Below are positions 7,881 through 15,413 of a DNA stretch of 64,000 bases, piece after piece. This DNA is from CAKSHC01 sp045594545 (lineage in GTDB: Bacteria > Bacillota > Clostridia > Oscillospirales > UMGS1783). The position numbers were made by a program, and so were the translations under genes. Where the stretch lies: NCBI GenBank assembly GCA_045594545.1, contig JAZNYQ010000094.1, forward strand, positions 1 through 64,000, given 5' to 3'. The notes under the pieces were generated by a model. The model worked only from the letters and a program-made list of their open reading frames with translations, had not been told where the DNA came from and did not search any database. Within the stretch, counting starts at the first letter, position 1, and every line of letters starts with the position of its first letter.

Positions 7881-10058
7881 TTATTCTACAGCTTCAAAAG
7901 TAATCAATTCCGAGGATAATGAGGTCGGAATGGAAATCACCAATCCATGACGCCGCAACTCATGGCCACTGACAGTGAAGACCTCTCCGGTATTATCCAT
8001 CATCACACGGTAAGTACGGCCGGCATCCAATCCGCGAGGCATAACCGTAATCGTTTTATCCGCCGTTCCGGACAAGGTAAATACCGTCATGGCACCCTTT
8101 ACCCCGTCAGGCGATGCAATCTCCAGAACCATGTTCCCTTCCTCAGCCGCCTTGTAAACCTCCGGCGTATGGTGATACACCTTACAGGTCGGCAACATGG
8201 GACGAATGAAGTCTTTGTAAAGTTGCACGCTGTGTTTGACAAATTCCATCTGCACCGGATTTGGCGTAGTAGCCATAGGGGCAATCACGTTGAGCGACAT
8301 GTGCCCCAACATAACATTTCTCATGTGCGCATCAAAGGAACCAAAAGTGTGACAACCCATGCCGGCAAACAAACGATCCACCCGCTCAGGCGGTAATGCC
8401 ATGGTCATACCGTTGGTGATCATAACCGAGTGAGGCATCTTCTGCCAGTCAGACACCCAGGTATGGTGGAACGCCTTCATGATACCCAGATCGGTACGTC
8501 CACCGCCACCGGCGCAATTCTCAAACAGAACATCGGGAAAACGCTTTTTCAAGTTCTGATACATGTTATAAACGGCTTGGAAATGACGAAGCGACACGCA
8601 CTCCTTAATTCCCTCTCCGCTGATATCTCTCACATTGAAGTAGTCGTTGGGACCGATATTATAGTCTACTCGCAGAAGGTCCAGTTTGTATTCGGTGATA
8701 ATACGCGCCAACTCATCCTCTGCCCACTGCGCCGCTTCGGGATTGGTGAAGTCAAGCAAATACTGAACATCCCGCCATGGCCCACCGTATACGTTCGGCA
8801 CTCTCCACTCCGGCTTCTCAGTAAAGATATTACTCTTAGCACCAATGCGCTCGATCTCCACCCACATGGCAAATTTCATGCCCTTTTTATGGCAATAATC
8901 ACTCAATTCCACCATGCCGTTGGGATAACGATCGGGATTGGGACGGTTGATTCCGTTATAGTCATACCATTTCATCTCTTCATGAGGCGGATTCTGCCAA
9001 CCGGCATCAATAATAAATACCTCTCCACCCATTTCGGCCATCTGATCAATAAACGCCTTGGAATCCTCCACCAACATATCATGCTCGGCACCCATACCGC
9101 AACCGATCAGACAAGCTGACGGATCCGCTTCAGGCAAATTCAGCACCGACTTGCGCACATGGGCATGCATCTCATTGACCGCATCATCCAGATCCCCCTT
9201 AATGGCACCCATGTATACTTCAGGGGTAGTAAATTTTTCTCCCGCCTTCAACACCAAGATGGGATTATGCCCCATGATCTCCGCTTTGAATGACAAGGCA
9301 GGCACCATAAATCCCTTGTCGTTAGCCTCACGCACCACTTTATGATCCACGGTATAACGGCATCCGCCGCTCCAGGCGATCTGCGAAAAATACATAGTGC
9401 CATCGATGTTATTGCGGATAAAAATCAGCGGATGGCGATACCGATTGCGCATAAAACGAGTATCGATATCGGTTATTCCCGGCTCAAGCGCGTGCCAATT
9501 AAATTCGCCTTCTCTGCCCCAGTTATCATTATCAAAATATCCAACCGAATAATAGGTCTCCGGCTTGCCGTCGTAAGTGCGGATCGACATATCCATCGAT
9601 TCCATTCCGCCCGCCAAAACCGCCATGCGGCTGACCGTTAACGGCTCATCCGACAGATTTTCCATGGTAATATAACGGGTAAACATCTGCGTACCGTCAA
9701 GGATCGTGTGAATCTGCAGGCGCACCGGCACCAGTCGGCTATCCAGCGTCAAGACCGCATGAATATCCTGCTCGCTCTTTTCAGTTGTGAAATCCACAAA
9801 TTCCAGATCATAATCGATACAGCGGCCGTTAATCTCCAGATTAAAGGCAAACGGCTCACGAAACCGCAAATGATCCAACCGTGTCGGGCAGTTGGTCAGC
9901 ACGTCGAGCGGATACCCCGCCGCATTATATCCCTGCGATAAAAGGGTACCTTTCCACAGTTTCTCCTCATACACCATCATGCCGCTGCGGTAGCAGAAAA
10001 CCGGACTCTCGCCGGGCTGATAATAGACGTCAAAGTAATCGTAATTCTTCTGTTTCAT
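7881..10058 (-). CDS. Alpha-galactosidase-type GH36 (melibiase), cytoplasmic
   Basis: A 725-residue enzyme of normal GH36 length, expected to remove terminal alpha-linked galactose (or, in some members, N-acetylgalactosamine). An N-terminal beta-supersandwich (about 1-320) is followed by a TIM barrel with IIDAGWQ (349-355), WVEIERIG (399-406), the nucleophile in LLRVDYN (D465), ENCAGGGGRTDL (513-524) and the acid/base in WVSDW (D537). A C-terminal beta domain closes the protein. There is no signal peptide, in contrast to the secreted GH36 neighbour, so it probably works on imported oligosaccharides. It has its own promoter (10091-10118) with a possible operator half-site. It is convergent with the AraC-type gene. 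Confidence 0.88.
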   Translation of the reverse strand: MKQKNYDYFDVYYQPGESPVFCYRSGMMVYEEKLWKGTLLSQGYNAAGYPLDVLTNCPTRLDHLRFREPFAFNLEINGRCIDYDLEFVDFTTEKSEQDIHAVLTLDSRLVPVRLQIHTILDGTQMFTRYITMENLSDEPLTVSRMAVLAGGMESMDMSIRTYDGKPETYYSVGYFDNDNWGREGEFNWHALEPGITDIDTRFMRNRYRHPLIFIRNNIDGTMYFSQIAWSGGCRYTVDHKVVREANDKGFMVPALSFKAEIMGHNPILVLKAGEKFTTPEVYMGAIKGDLDDAVNEMHAHVRKSVLNLPEADPSACLIGCGMGAEHDMLVEDSKAFIDQMAEMGGEVFIIDAGWQNPPHEEMKWYDYNGINRPNPDRYPNGMVELSDYCHKKGMKFAMWVEIERIGAKSNIFTEKPEWRVPNVYGGPWRDVQYLLDFTNPEAAQWAEDELARIITEYKLDLLRVDYNIGPNDYFNVRDISGEGIKECVSLRHFQAVYNMYQNLKKRFPDVLFENCAGGGGRTDLGIMKAFHHTWVSDWQKMPHSVMITNGMTMALPPERVDRLFAGMGCHTFGSFDAHMRNVMLGHMSLNVIAPMATTPNPVQMEFVKHSVQLYKDFIRPMLPTCKVYHHTPEVYKAAEEGNMVLEIASPDGVKGAMTVFTLSGTADKTITVMPRGLDAGRTYRVMMDNTGEVFTVSGHELRRHGLVISIPTSLSSELITFEAVE

Positions 10059-10090
10059 AGAAATTACTTCCTTTATATTAATTTAAGTTC

Positions 10091-10150
10091 AGTATAACAA
10101 AAAAATAAGTTCTGTCAATGGAATTTCCCTTGGTTTTCTTGCTACCAAAG
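10091..10150 (-). promoter_or_regulatory. Promoter and possible operator (site C) of the cytoplasmic GH36 gene
   Basis: On the minus strand TTGACA (10113-10118) and TATACT (10091-10096) are separated by 16 bases. About 22 bases upstream of the -35 lies CTTTGGTAGC (minus strand, 10141-10150), which resembles the CTTTGGTTGC core of site B at 9 of 10 positions. An inverted partner ACCAAGG (minus, 10127-10133) lies beside it. The promoter is strong; the operator assignment is weaker than for sites A and B. Confidence 0.6.
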
Positions 10151-10179
10151 AAAAACGGCAGATTTTTCAATCTGCCGTT
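10150..10179 (-). terminator. rnpB terminator
   Basis: A perfect 11-bp stem (10154-10164 with 10169-10179) has a GAAA tetraloop on the minus strand and is followed by TTTCTTT. It lies 12 bases beyond the 3' end of the RNase P RNA. Confidence 0.85.
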
Positions 10180-10191
10180 ATCTTTCAAATA

Positions 10192-10528
10192 ATGCATGTC
10201 TGTAAGCCGGGTTCTGTAATCGACAGTCATCTATCTGGGATACCCGTTACCGGATACCTCTAGCCACCTTCGGAGCGGCCGGGCAGGCCTATATGCCCCA
10301 TATACGGTGTTGCTTCGGATAGGGTTTACAAAACTATCCCGTCTCCGGGATATTGGTGAGCTCTTACCTCGCCGTTTCATCCTTACCCTTACGGGCGGTT
10401 TGTTTTCTGTTGCACTTTCCCTAAGGTTACCCTCGGCGGACGTTATCCGTTATCCTCGCCCTGTGAAGCCCGGACTTTCCTCAGTCTATATCCTTTCGCA
10501 TATAAACCGCGACTGTCCGACATGCATC
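10192..10528 (-). ncRNA. rnpB: RNase P RNA, bacterial type A
   Basis: The minus strand carries the conserved 5' core GAGGAAAGTCCGGGC (10471-10485) and the 3' signature CCCAGATAGATGACTG, ending in ACAGAACCCGGCTTAC. The ends pair through GATGCATGTC (5') and GACATGCAT (3'), which sets the limits at about 10528 and 10192, roughly 337 nt. This is the catalytic RNA that removes 5' leaders from pre-tRNAs. A consensus promoter and a strong terminator flank it. The P4-forming blocks (GAGGAAAGTCC near the 5' end, ACAGAACCCGG near the 3' end) are intact. Confidence 0.95.
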
Positions 10529-10534
10529 TTTTTT

Positions 10535-10594
10535 ATTGTAATACAAAGTTTCTCATTTTTCAAGATTGAAAATGTAAAAGATATGCAGTATAAT
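10535..10594. promoter_or_regulatory. Back-to-back promoters of rnpB (minus) and murD (plus)
   Basis: rnpB: TTGAAA (minus, 10558-10563), 17 bases, TACAAT (10535-10540), seven bases from the RNA 5' end. murD: TTGAAA (plus, 10566-10571), 17 bases, TATAAT (10589-10594). The two -35 boxes are only two bases apart and form a palindrome, so two polymerases cannot occupy the site together. Confidence 0.85.
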
Positions 10595-10632
10595 GTAAGG
10601 ATAGAAAGTATATGCGTAAAGGAGTTATTACC

Positions 10633-12018
10633 ATGTCGGTTGCGCAAGATCGCTTAAAAGAACGCATTTGCGGGAAAAAGGTATCCATTATCGGGATCGG
10701 TGTTTCCAATACCCCTGTGATTAAACAATTCGCCTCTCTGGGCGCATTTGTCACAGCTCGGGACCGCAACCCCGCCCCGATAAGCGAAAGCGTGCAAGCC
10801 CAATTTGAAGCCCTTGGCGTGAAATTGGTGCTGGGTGAAGGGTATCTGGATAACATGGATGATGATATTGTGCTTCGTACCCCCGGTATGCGCTATGACG
10901 CACCCGCCCTACAAGCCGCCCGCGCCCGCGGAGCTGAAGTCACCAGCGAAATGGAACTGTTCTTTGAACTGTGTCCCTGTCCTATCTTTGCCGTTACCGG
11001 CTCGGACGGTAAGACCACAACCACTACTCTGATCTGCGAGATGCTTACCCGCCAAGGTTTTAAGTGTCATAAAGGCGGAAATATCGGCACACCCCTGTTG
11101 CCGATTATCCATCAGATCGCCTGTTCTGATCTGGCTGTGGTTGAATTGTCCAGTTTCCAGTTGCATGACATGACCTGCTCGCCCGACGTAGCCGTCATCA
11201 CCAACCTTTCTCCCAATCATCTGGATTATCATACCGACTTTACCGAATATATCGAAGCCAAGGCGAATATTTTCCGCCACCAGACCCCCAATGACCGTCT
11301 GGTCTATAATAACGGAAACGCCACCACCGTTGGGCTGGTCAACGATGCCCCCGGCAACCGTGTGGCATTTAACTGGGAAAAATCCGACGGTTGCTGTGTC
11401 TATTGCCGCGATAATACCGTCTGTTATGTAGACGGAAGCGGTGAGCGTGAGGTGCTGAAGACCACCGATATCCGCCTGCCCGGCAAACATAATATCGAAA
11501 ACTATATGGCTGCCATTGCCGCCGTTATGGACTATGTCGATCCCGAAAATATTGCCGCTGTCGCCCGTGAATTCGGCGGCGTCGAACACCGCATCGAATT
11601 TGTCCGTGAAATCTACGGTGTCTGCTATTATAACGATTCGATCGCCTCCTCTCCCACCCGTGCCGCCGCAGGCCTGATGAGCTTTGATAAGCAGCTGATC
11701 CTGATTGCCGGCGGGTACGATAAAAATCTGGACTATACCGAATTCGGTTCTCTGGTCTGCGAGCGTGTAAAGCACTTGATCTTGCTGGGCGCCACCGCTC
11801 AAAAGATCTATGATGCCGTAACCACCAGCCCCCTCTATAACGAATCTTCTGTTTGCATTACCCGTTGTGAGGATATGGAGCAAGCCGTAAAAACGGCCGC
11901 TGCCGTTGCCAAAAAAGGTGACATTGTCATGCTCAGCCCCGCTTCTGCATCCTTTGACCAGTTCAAGAATTTCATGGAGCGCGGAAAGAAGTTTAAGGAT
12001 CTGGTAAACGCCCTATGA
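10633..12018 (+). CDS. murD: UDP-N-acetylmuramoyl-L-alanine--D-glutamate ligase
   Basis: A 461-residue Mur ligase that adds D-glutamate to UDP-MurNAc-L-Ala in cytoplasmic peptidoglycan synthesis, with ATP. The start at 10633 has AAAGGAG eight bases before it; an in-frame ATG at 10612 has no site. The N-terminal Rossmann domain holds IIGIGVSN; the central domain holds the P-loop TGSDGKTTT and ELSSFQL; the ligase core has NLSPNHLDYH, then NDSIASSPTR, and the C-terminal domain ends with LSPASASFDQFKNFMERG, a clear MurD signature. It stands apart from any dcw cluster and overlaps a GNAT gene by four bases. The murD promoter abuts that of rnpB. Confidence 0.95.
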   Translation: MSVAQDRLKERICGKKVSIIGIGVSNTPVIKQFASLGAFVTARDRNPAPISESVQAQFEALGVKLVLGEGYLDNMDDDIVLRTPGMRYDAPALQAARARGAEVTSEMELFFELCPCPIFAVTGSDGKTTTTTLICEMLTRQGFKCHKGGNIGTPLLPIIHQIACSDLAVVELSSFQLHDMTCSPDVAVITNLSPNHLDYHTDFTEYIEAKANIFRHQTPNDRLVYNNGNATTVGLVNDAPGNRVAFNWEKSDGCCVYCRDNTVCYVDGSGEREVLKTTDIRLPGKHNIENYMAAIAAVMDYVDPENIAAVAREFGGVEHRIEFVREIYGVCYYNDSIASSPTRAAAGLMSFDKQLILIAGGYDKNLDYTEFGSLVCERVKHLILLGATAQKIYDAVTTSPLYNESSVCITRCEDMEQAVKTAAAVAKKGDIVMLSPASASFDQFKNFMERGKKFKDLVNAL

Positions 12019-12719
12019 TCCAGCAAAATCAGGATATAGAAAAACTATTGCAAAATCTTTCTGCCGACCCTATCGGTAATATCTATCCCGTTTCCTTTCT
12101 GCAGGGCTACCCGAAACAAGACGCCTTTTATCAATCCTTTTCCTGTAACGATAGCGTCCTTGTTCATACCGGCGGCACCGCATACCTGTCGGGAACATTT
12201 GACCGAGAAGAATTAAATCCGTTCTTACAACTGCTCCATACACAGGAAATCATAACGCCGCACCCGCAAGGCAATAAGCATATTCTCGTCTATCGCGGCA
12301 ATAAAAAAACAAGCACCGCCCGATACGCACAACCCGAGCAAATGCCCCATGTCTGGCAACTGCTGCGTGATCATTTTGATACTATACCAAGTTATCATGA
12401 TTTTCTGCAAGCCAAAACCAACCAACGCCTCTACTTGGGCGGGCACACAGGCGTAATCACCGTTGACGGAAATGTCGTTTCCACGGCCTCGATCCTTGTA
12501 CAGAGCGATTGCTACGCCCTACTCGGCGCAGTAGCCACCCATCCCGATCACCGCAAATGCGGTCACGCCGCAAACGTTTTATATCTGCTGATCAACCAAC
12601 TGTTGGATAACAAGAAAACTCCCATAATTCTGTGCGACAACCCCGTCGCCATCCATTTATATCAAGGAATGGGATTTGAAGAATACGGAAAGATGATGGT
12701 TCAACCCTATGTATTTTAA
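12015..12719 (+). CDS. GNAT-family N-acetyltransferase
   Basis: A 234-residue protein with a C-terminal GNAT fold. The acetyl-CoA-binding motif A is seen in LLGAVATHPDHRKCGHAANVLYLL (V/AxxPxxRxxGxA pattern, about 176-199), followed by the motif B region AIHLYQGMGFEEYG. The N-terminal 120 residues are an extra domain, as in several Clostridial GNATs of about this size that lack a known substrate. The start codon overlaps the murD stop (ATGA), and its own end overlaps the next gene by 11 bases, so the three genes are translationally coupled. The substrate is unknown; the coupling to murD makes a cell-wall precursor possible but unproved. Confidence 0.8.
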   Translation: MIQQNQDIEKLLQNLSADPIGNIYPVSFLQGYPKQDAFYQSFSCNDSVLVHTGGTAYLSGTFDREELNPFLQLLHTQEIITPHPQGNKHILVYRGNKKTSTARYAQPEQMPHVWQLLRDHFDTIPSYHDFLQAKTNQRLYLGGHTGVITVDGNVVSTASILVQSDCYALLGAVATHPDHRKCGHAANVLYLLINQLLDNKKTPIILCDNPVAIHLYQGMGFEEYGKMMVQPYVF

Positions 12720-13935
12720 TGAAACAATTACAAATCTGGCCAAACAAGCCGATGCGGCATTAACCGATGCCTATGCCGCCATCGATGCCGTTGCCGAACA
12801 AAACCAATTCCGCGTCATGAAAGCCTATCGCGACCATTACGTCAGCGAAAGTTGTTTTGCCGGCACCACGGGATATGGCTACAACGATAAAGGCCGTGAT
12901 GTCTTCGAGGAGATCGTGGCCGATGTCTTCGGCACCGAAGCCGCACTTGCCCGCCACAATTTCGTGTCCGGCACTCACGCATTATCTACTGCCCTTTTTG
13001 CCGTTTTACGCCCCGGCGATACCTTTTACTATGTCACCGGCGCTCCCTACGATACTTTGGAACAGGTCATTGGCATCTCCGGTGAAGGAATGGGCTCCCT
13101 GAAAGAATTCGGCGTTACCTACGGCCAACTGGAACTGAATGCCGACGGCAAAATTGACTATCCTGCGCTGAAAAGCATTTTAACTTGTCAGCCAAAACTC
13201 ATTTGTGCCCAGCGCTCTCGCGGTTACAGCACCCGTCTTCCTTTTTCGGTCGATGAATTGGACGAGCTCTACACCTTCGTCAAAGAACACAGCCCGAAAA
13301 CGCTGGTCATGATCGACAATTGCTACGGTGAATTTGTAGAAGATCGGGAACCGAAAGCCGATATGCTGGTGGGTTCTTTCATTAAAAACCCGGGCGGCGG
13401 CATCGCCGATACCGGCGGCTATATTGCCGGCACACGCGCTTGCGTGGATCTGGCCGCCTATCGCATTACCACACCCGGCACCGGCGCCGAAGTTGGACCG
13501 TCCTTAGGGCAAACCCGCAAATTGATGCAAGGCTTCTTCCTAGCCCCCCATATCGTTGCTCAGGCTCTGAAAACAGTAACCTTTGCCGCTTGGCTCATGG
13601 AGCACTGCGGCTATGAGGTCTACCCCTCCCCCTACGCCAAACGCTTGGATATCGTGCAATCCATCGCTTTTCATGATAAAAATAAATTGATCAAATTCTG
13701 CGAAGGCATTCAGGCAGGCAGTCCCGTAGATGCCTTTGCCCGTCCCGAGCCCTGCGATATGCCGGGTTACGAAGATCAAGTCATTATGGCGGCCGGCGCC
13801 TTCACGCAAGGCTCTTCTATCGAATTGTCTGCCGATGCTCCCCTGCGCGAGCCTTATATGTTGTATCTGCAGGGCGGTATTACCTTTGAAAGCGGTCGTT
13901 GGGGCATCCTGACTGCACTGGAAAAAATTATATAA
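12709..13935 (+). CDS. Methionine gamma-lyase-like PLP protein (YnbB / aluminium-resistance family)
   Basis: A 408-residue fold-type I PLP enzyme of the family often named aluminum resistance protein or methionine gamma-lyase family protein. Visible landmarks are ARHNFVSGTHALSTALFAVL (cofactor-phosphate region), CAQRSRGYSTR, MIDNCYGEFVE (the aspartate that holds the pyridine nitrogen) and SFIKNPGGGIADTGGYIAG, which contains the candidate PLP lysine (SFIKN). The family is conserved in Firmicutes, where it commonly sits near cell-division or hfq/miaA genes, and its reaction is uncertain. It is the last gene of the murD-GNAT-ynbB unit and ends at a strong terminator. Confidence 0.85.
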   Translation: MYFNETITNLAKQADAALTDAYAAIDAVAEQNQFRVMKAYRDHYVSESCFAGTTGYGYNDKGRDVFEEIVADVFGTEAALARHNFVSGTHALSTALFAVLRPGDTFYYVTGAPYDTLEQVIGISGEGMGSLKEFGVTYGQLELNADGKIDYPALKSILTCQPKLICAQRSRGYSTRLPFSVDELDELYTFVKEHSPKTLVMIDNCYGEFVEDREPKADMLVGSFIKNPGGGIADTGGYIAGTRACVDLAAYRITTPGTGAEVGPSLGQTRKLMQGFFLAPHIVAQALKTVTFAAWLMEHCGYEVYPSPYAKRLDIVQSIAFHDKNKLIKFCEGIQAGSPVDAFARPEPCDMPGYEDQVIMAAGAFTQGSSIELSADAPLREPYMLYLQGGITFESGRWGILTALEKII

Positions 13936-13962
13936 AAAGGAGAGGAAATTTCCTCTCCTTTT
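13935..13962. terminator. Bidirectional terminator, perfect palindrome
   Basis: AAAAGGAGAGGAAA followed at once by TTTCCTCTCCTTTT is a perfect 28-base palindrome. It lies between the ynbB-like gene (plus) and rqcP (minus); the rqcP stop codon overlaps its edge. Confidence 0.85.
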
Positions 13963-14206
13963 ATCCTTCTATGATGGTATACATATCCGCCGCATCGGCT
14001 TTACCGGCATACTCATTGATGGCATCAACCTGTGCTTTCACGGTACGGTTCCCAAATGTAATCTCGATTATATCTCCAATCTTAACATCATAGGAAGCCT
14101 TTACCGGCCGCCCGTTTACCGCAATGCGCCCACCGTCACATGCCTCATTGGCAACCGTACGCCGCTTAATGATGCGGGACACCTTAAGAAATTTATCTAT
14201 TCTCAT
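13961..14206 (-). CDS. rqcP: S4-domain RNA-binding protein RqcP
   Basis: An 81-residue stand-alone S4 domain (MRIDKFLKVSRIIKRR, then NGRPVKASYDVKIGDIIEI). RqcP (YabO in Bacillus) binds the stalled 50S subunit and helps RqcH add C-terminal alanine tails in ribosome quality control. In Bacillus the gene follows yabM and yabN (mazG); here the same order occurs: flippase, mazG, HU, rqcP. Length and the SRIIKRRTVANEACDGGRI pattern match the family. It starts at an ATG eight bases after GGAG. It ends in the palindromic terminator shared with the convergent gene. Confidence 0.92.
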   Translation of the reverse strand: MRIDKFLKVSRIIKRRTVANEACDGGRIAVNGRPVKASYDVKIGDIIEITFGNRTVKAQVDAINEYAGKADAADMYTIIEG

Positions 14207-14263
14207 ACATTCTCCATGAAAAAAGAAGCGGTCAGATAGACCGCTTCCTTCTTACCTGTGCAC

Positions 14264-14533
14264 TTAGATGGACTCTTTGAACTGCTTGCCGGCCTTGAAA
14301 GCGGGAGCCTTGGAAGCCGGAATGTTGATGGTCTCTTTGGTCTTAGGATTGCGACCAACGCGAGCATTTCTGTGCTTAACTTCGAAAGAACCAAAGCCAA
14401 CGATGGAAACCTTGTCGCCCTTCTTGAGAGCCTCGGTAACCTGGTTAACAAAAGCGTTAACGGCCAGTTCGGAATCTTTCTTGGTCAGACCAGTTTCGGC
14501 AGCAACGGCTGCAATGAGTTCGGTTTTGTTCAT
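14264..14533 (-). CDS. hup: Nucleoid protein HU
   Basis: An 89-residue HU/IHF-family histone-like protein that bends and compacts DNA as a dimer. It shows the standard MNKTELIAAVAAETGLTKKD start, GFGSFEVKHRNARVGRNPKT (DNA-binding arm) and the conserved proline of the IPAS segment. The start at 14533 is chosen because GGAGGATATTACC precedes it; a longer in-frame ATG exists five codons upstream. It lies between mazG and rqcP. A small hairpin (14570-14587) separates it from mazG, so it may be expressed more strongly than its neighbours. Confidence 0.95.
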   Translation of the reverse strand: MNKTELIAAVAAETGLTKKDSELAVNAFVNQVTEALKKGDKVSIVGFGSFEVKHRNARVGRNPKTKETINIPASKAPAFKAGKQFKESI

Positions 14534-14569
14534 GGTAATATCCTCCATTAAAATAATTATTTAGCTTAT

Positions 14570-14587
14570 CGAAAGGAATCCCTTTCG
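14570..14587 (-). repeat. Small inverted repeat between mazG and hup
   Basis: CGAAAGG and CCTTTCG (7 bp) flank AATC. No U-run follows on the minus strand, so an mRNA-processing or stability hairpin is as likely as a terminator. Confidence 0.45.
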
Positions 14588-14596
14588 TTATGCGCA

Positions 14597-15412
14597 TTAT
14601 TGTTCCTTTACGGCATCCCAGTACTTGTCCAATTCCGCCAAAGGAAGATCAGCCATATTCTTTCCGTCAGCCTCAACACGCTGTTCAACCTGCGTGAATC
14701 GACCAATAAATTTATCCGTAGCAAAACTGAGCGCCTCTTCGGCATCAATACCGCATTTGCGAATGACATTGACTGCCGCAAACAACAGATCCCCCGCCTC
14801 TTCCAAAGAAGACTGCTTGTCCTGCTGAGCGACCGCGGCAAATAATTCGTCGCGCTCTTCGGTAAGTTTTTCAGCGGCTTCCTGTGCCGTATCCCAGTCA
14901 AATCCGACTTTCGCGGCTCGCCCCTGTACTTTTTGCGCTCTCATCAAAGCAGGCATACCACGAAACACATGATTCATAATACCCGACGCCGTGGCCTTTT
15001 GGCCTTTTTTTGCCTTCTCTGCCTGTTTGATCTGATCCCAGTTCTCCAATACCTGATCACTGGTATCTGCCTTGACATCAGCAAAAATATGCGGATGCCG
15101 ACGAATCAGTTTCTTACATATACCGTCCGATACATCATCCAGATCAAACCGACCGTCTTCCTGCGCAATCTGAGCATGAAATACCACCTGCAACAACAGA
15201 TCGCCCAGTTCCTCGCATAAGATCTCATCATCGTTCTGATCGATGCCCTCACAGACCTCATACGCTTCCTCAATCAGGTTCTTACGGATCGATTGATGGG
15301 TCTGTTCCCGATCCCACGGACAACCGCCCGGCGCCCGCAAGATCGACATAATGGTCAATAAATCATCGAATCGATATTTTTCCTTTATTTCCAAGACTTT
15401 CTTCTCTTCCAT
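14597..15412 (-). CDS. mazG: Nucleoside triphosphate pyrophosphohydrolase MazG
   Basis: A 271-residue all-alpha NTP pyrophosphohydrolase with two MazG repeats. The first has CPWDREQTHQSIRKNLIEEA, EEAYEV and EELGDLLLQVVFHA, which supply the Mg-binding EExxE and ExxD residues. The second repeat has EERDELFAAV and EEAGDLLFAAVNV. MazG removes pyrophosphate from (d)NTPs and from ppGpp-like signals in characterised members. Its ATG lies one base after the stop of the flippase gene, so the two are translationally coupled. The gene corresponds to the C-terminal part of Bacillus YabN; the N-terminal methylase half of YabN is absent here. Confidence 0.93.
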   Translation of the reverse strand: MEEKKVLEIKEKYRFDDLLTIMSILRAPGGCPWDREQTHQSIRKNLIEEAYEVCEGIDQNDDEILCEELGDLLLQVVFHAQIAQEDGRFDLDDVSDGICKKLIRRHPHIFADVKADTSDQVLENWDQIKQAEKAKKGQKATASGIMNHVFRGMPALMRAQKVQGRAAKVGFDWDTAQEAAEKLTEERDELFAAVAQQDKQSSLEEAGDLLFAAVNVIRKCGIDAEEALSFATDKFIGRFTQVEQRVEADGKNMADLPLAELDKYWDAVKEQ

Positions 15413-15413
15413 T

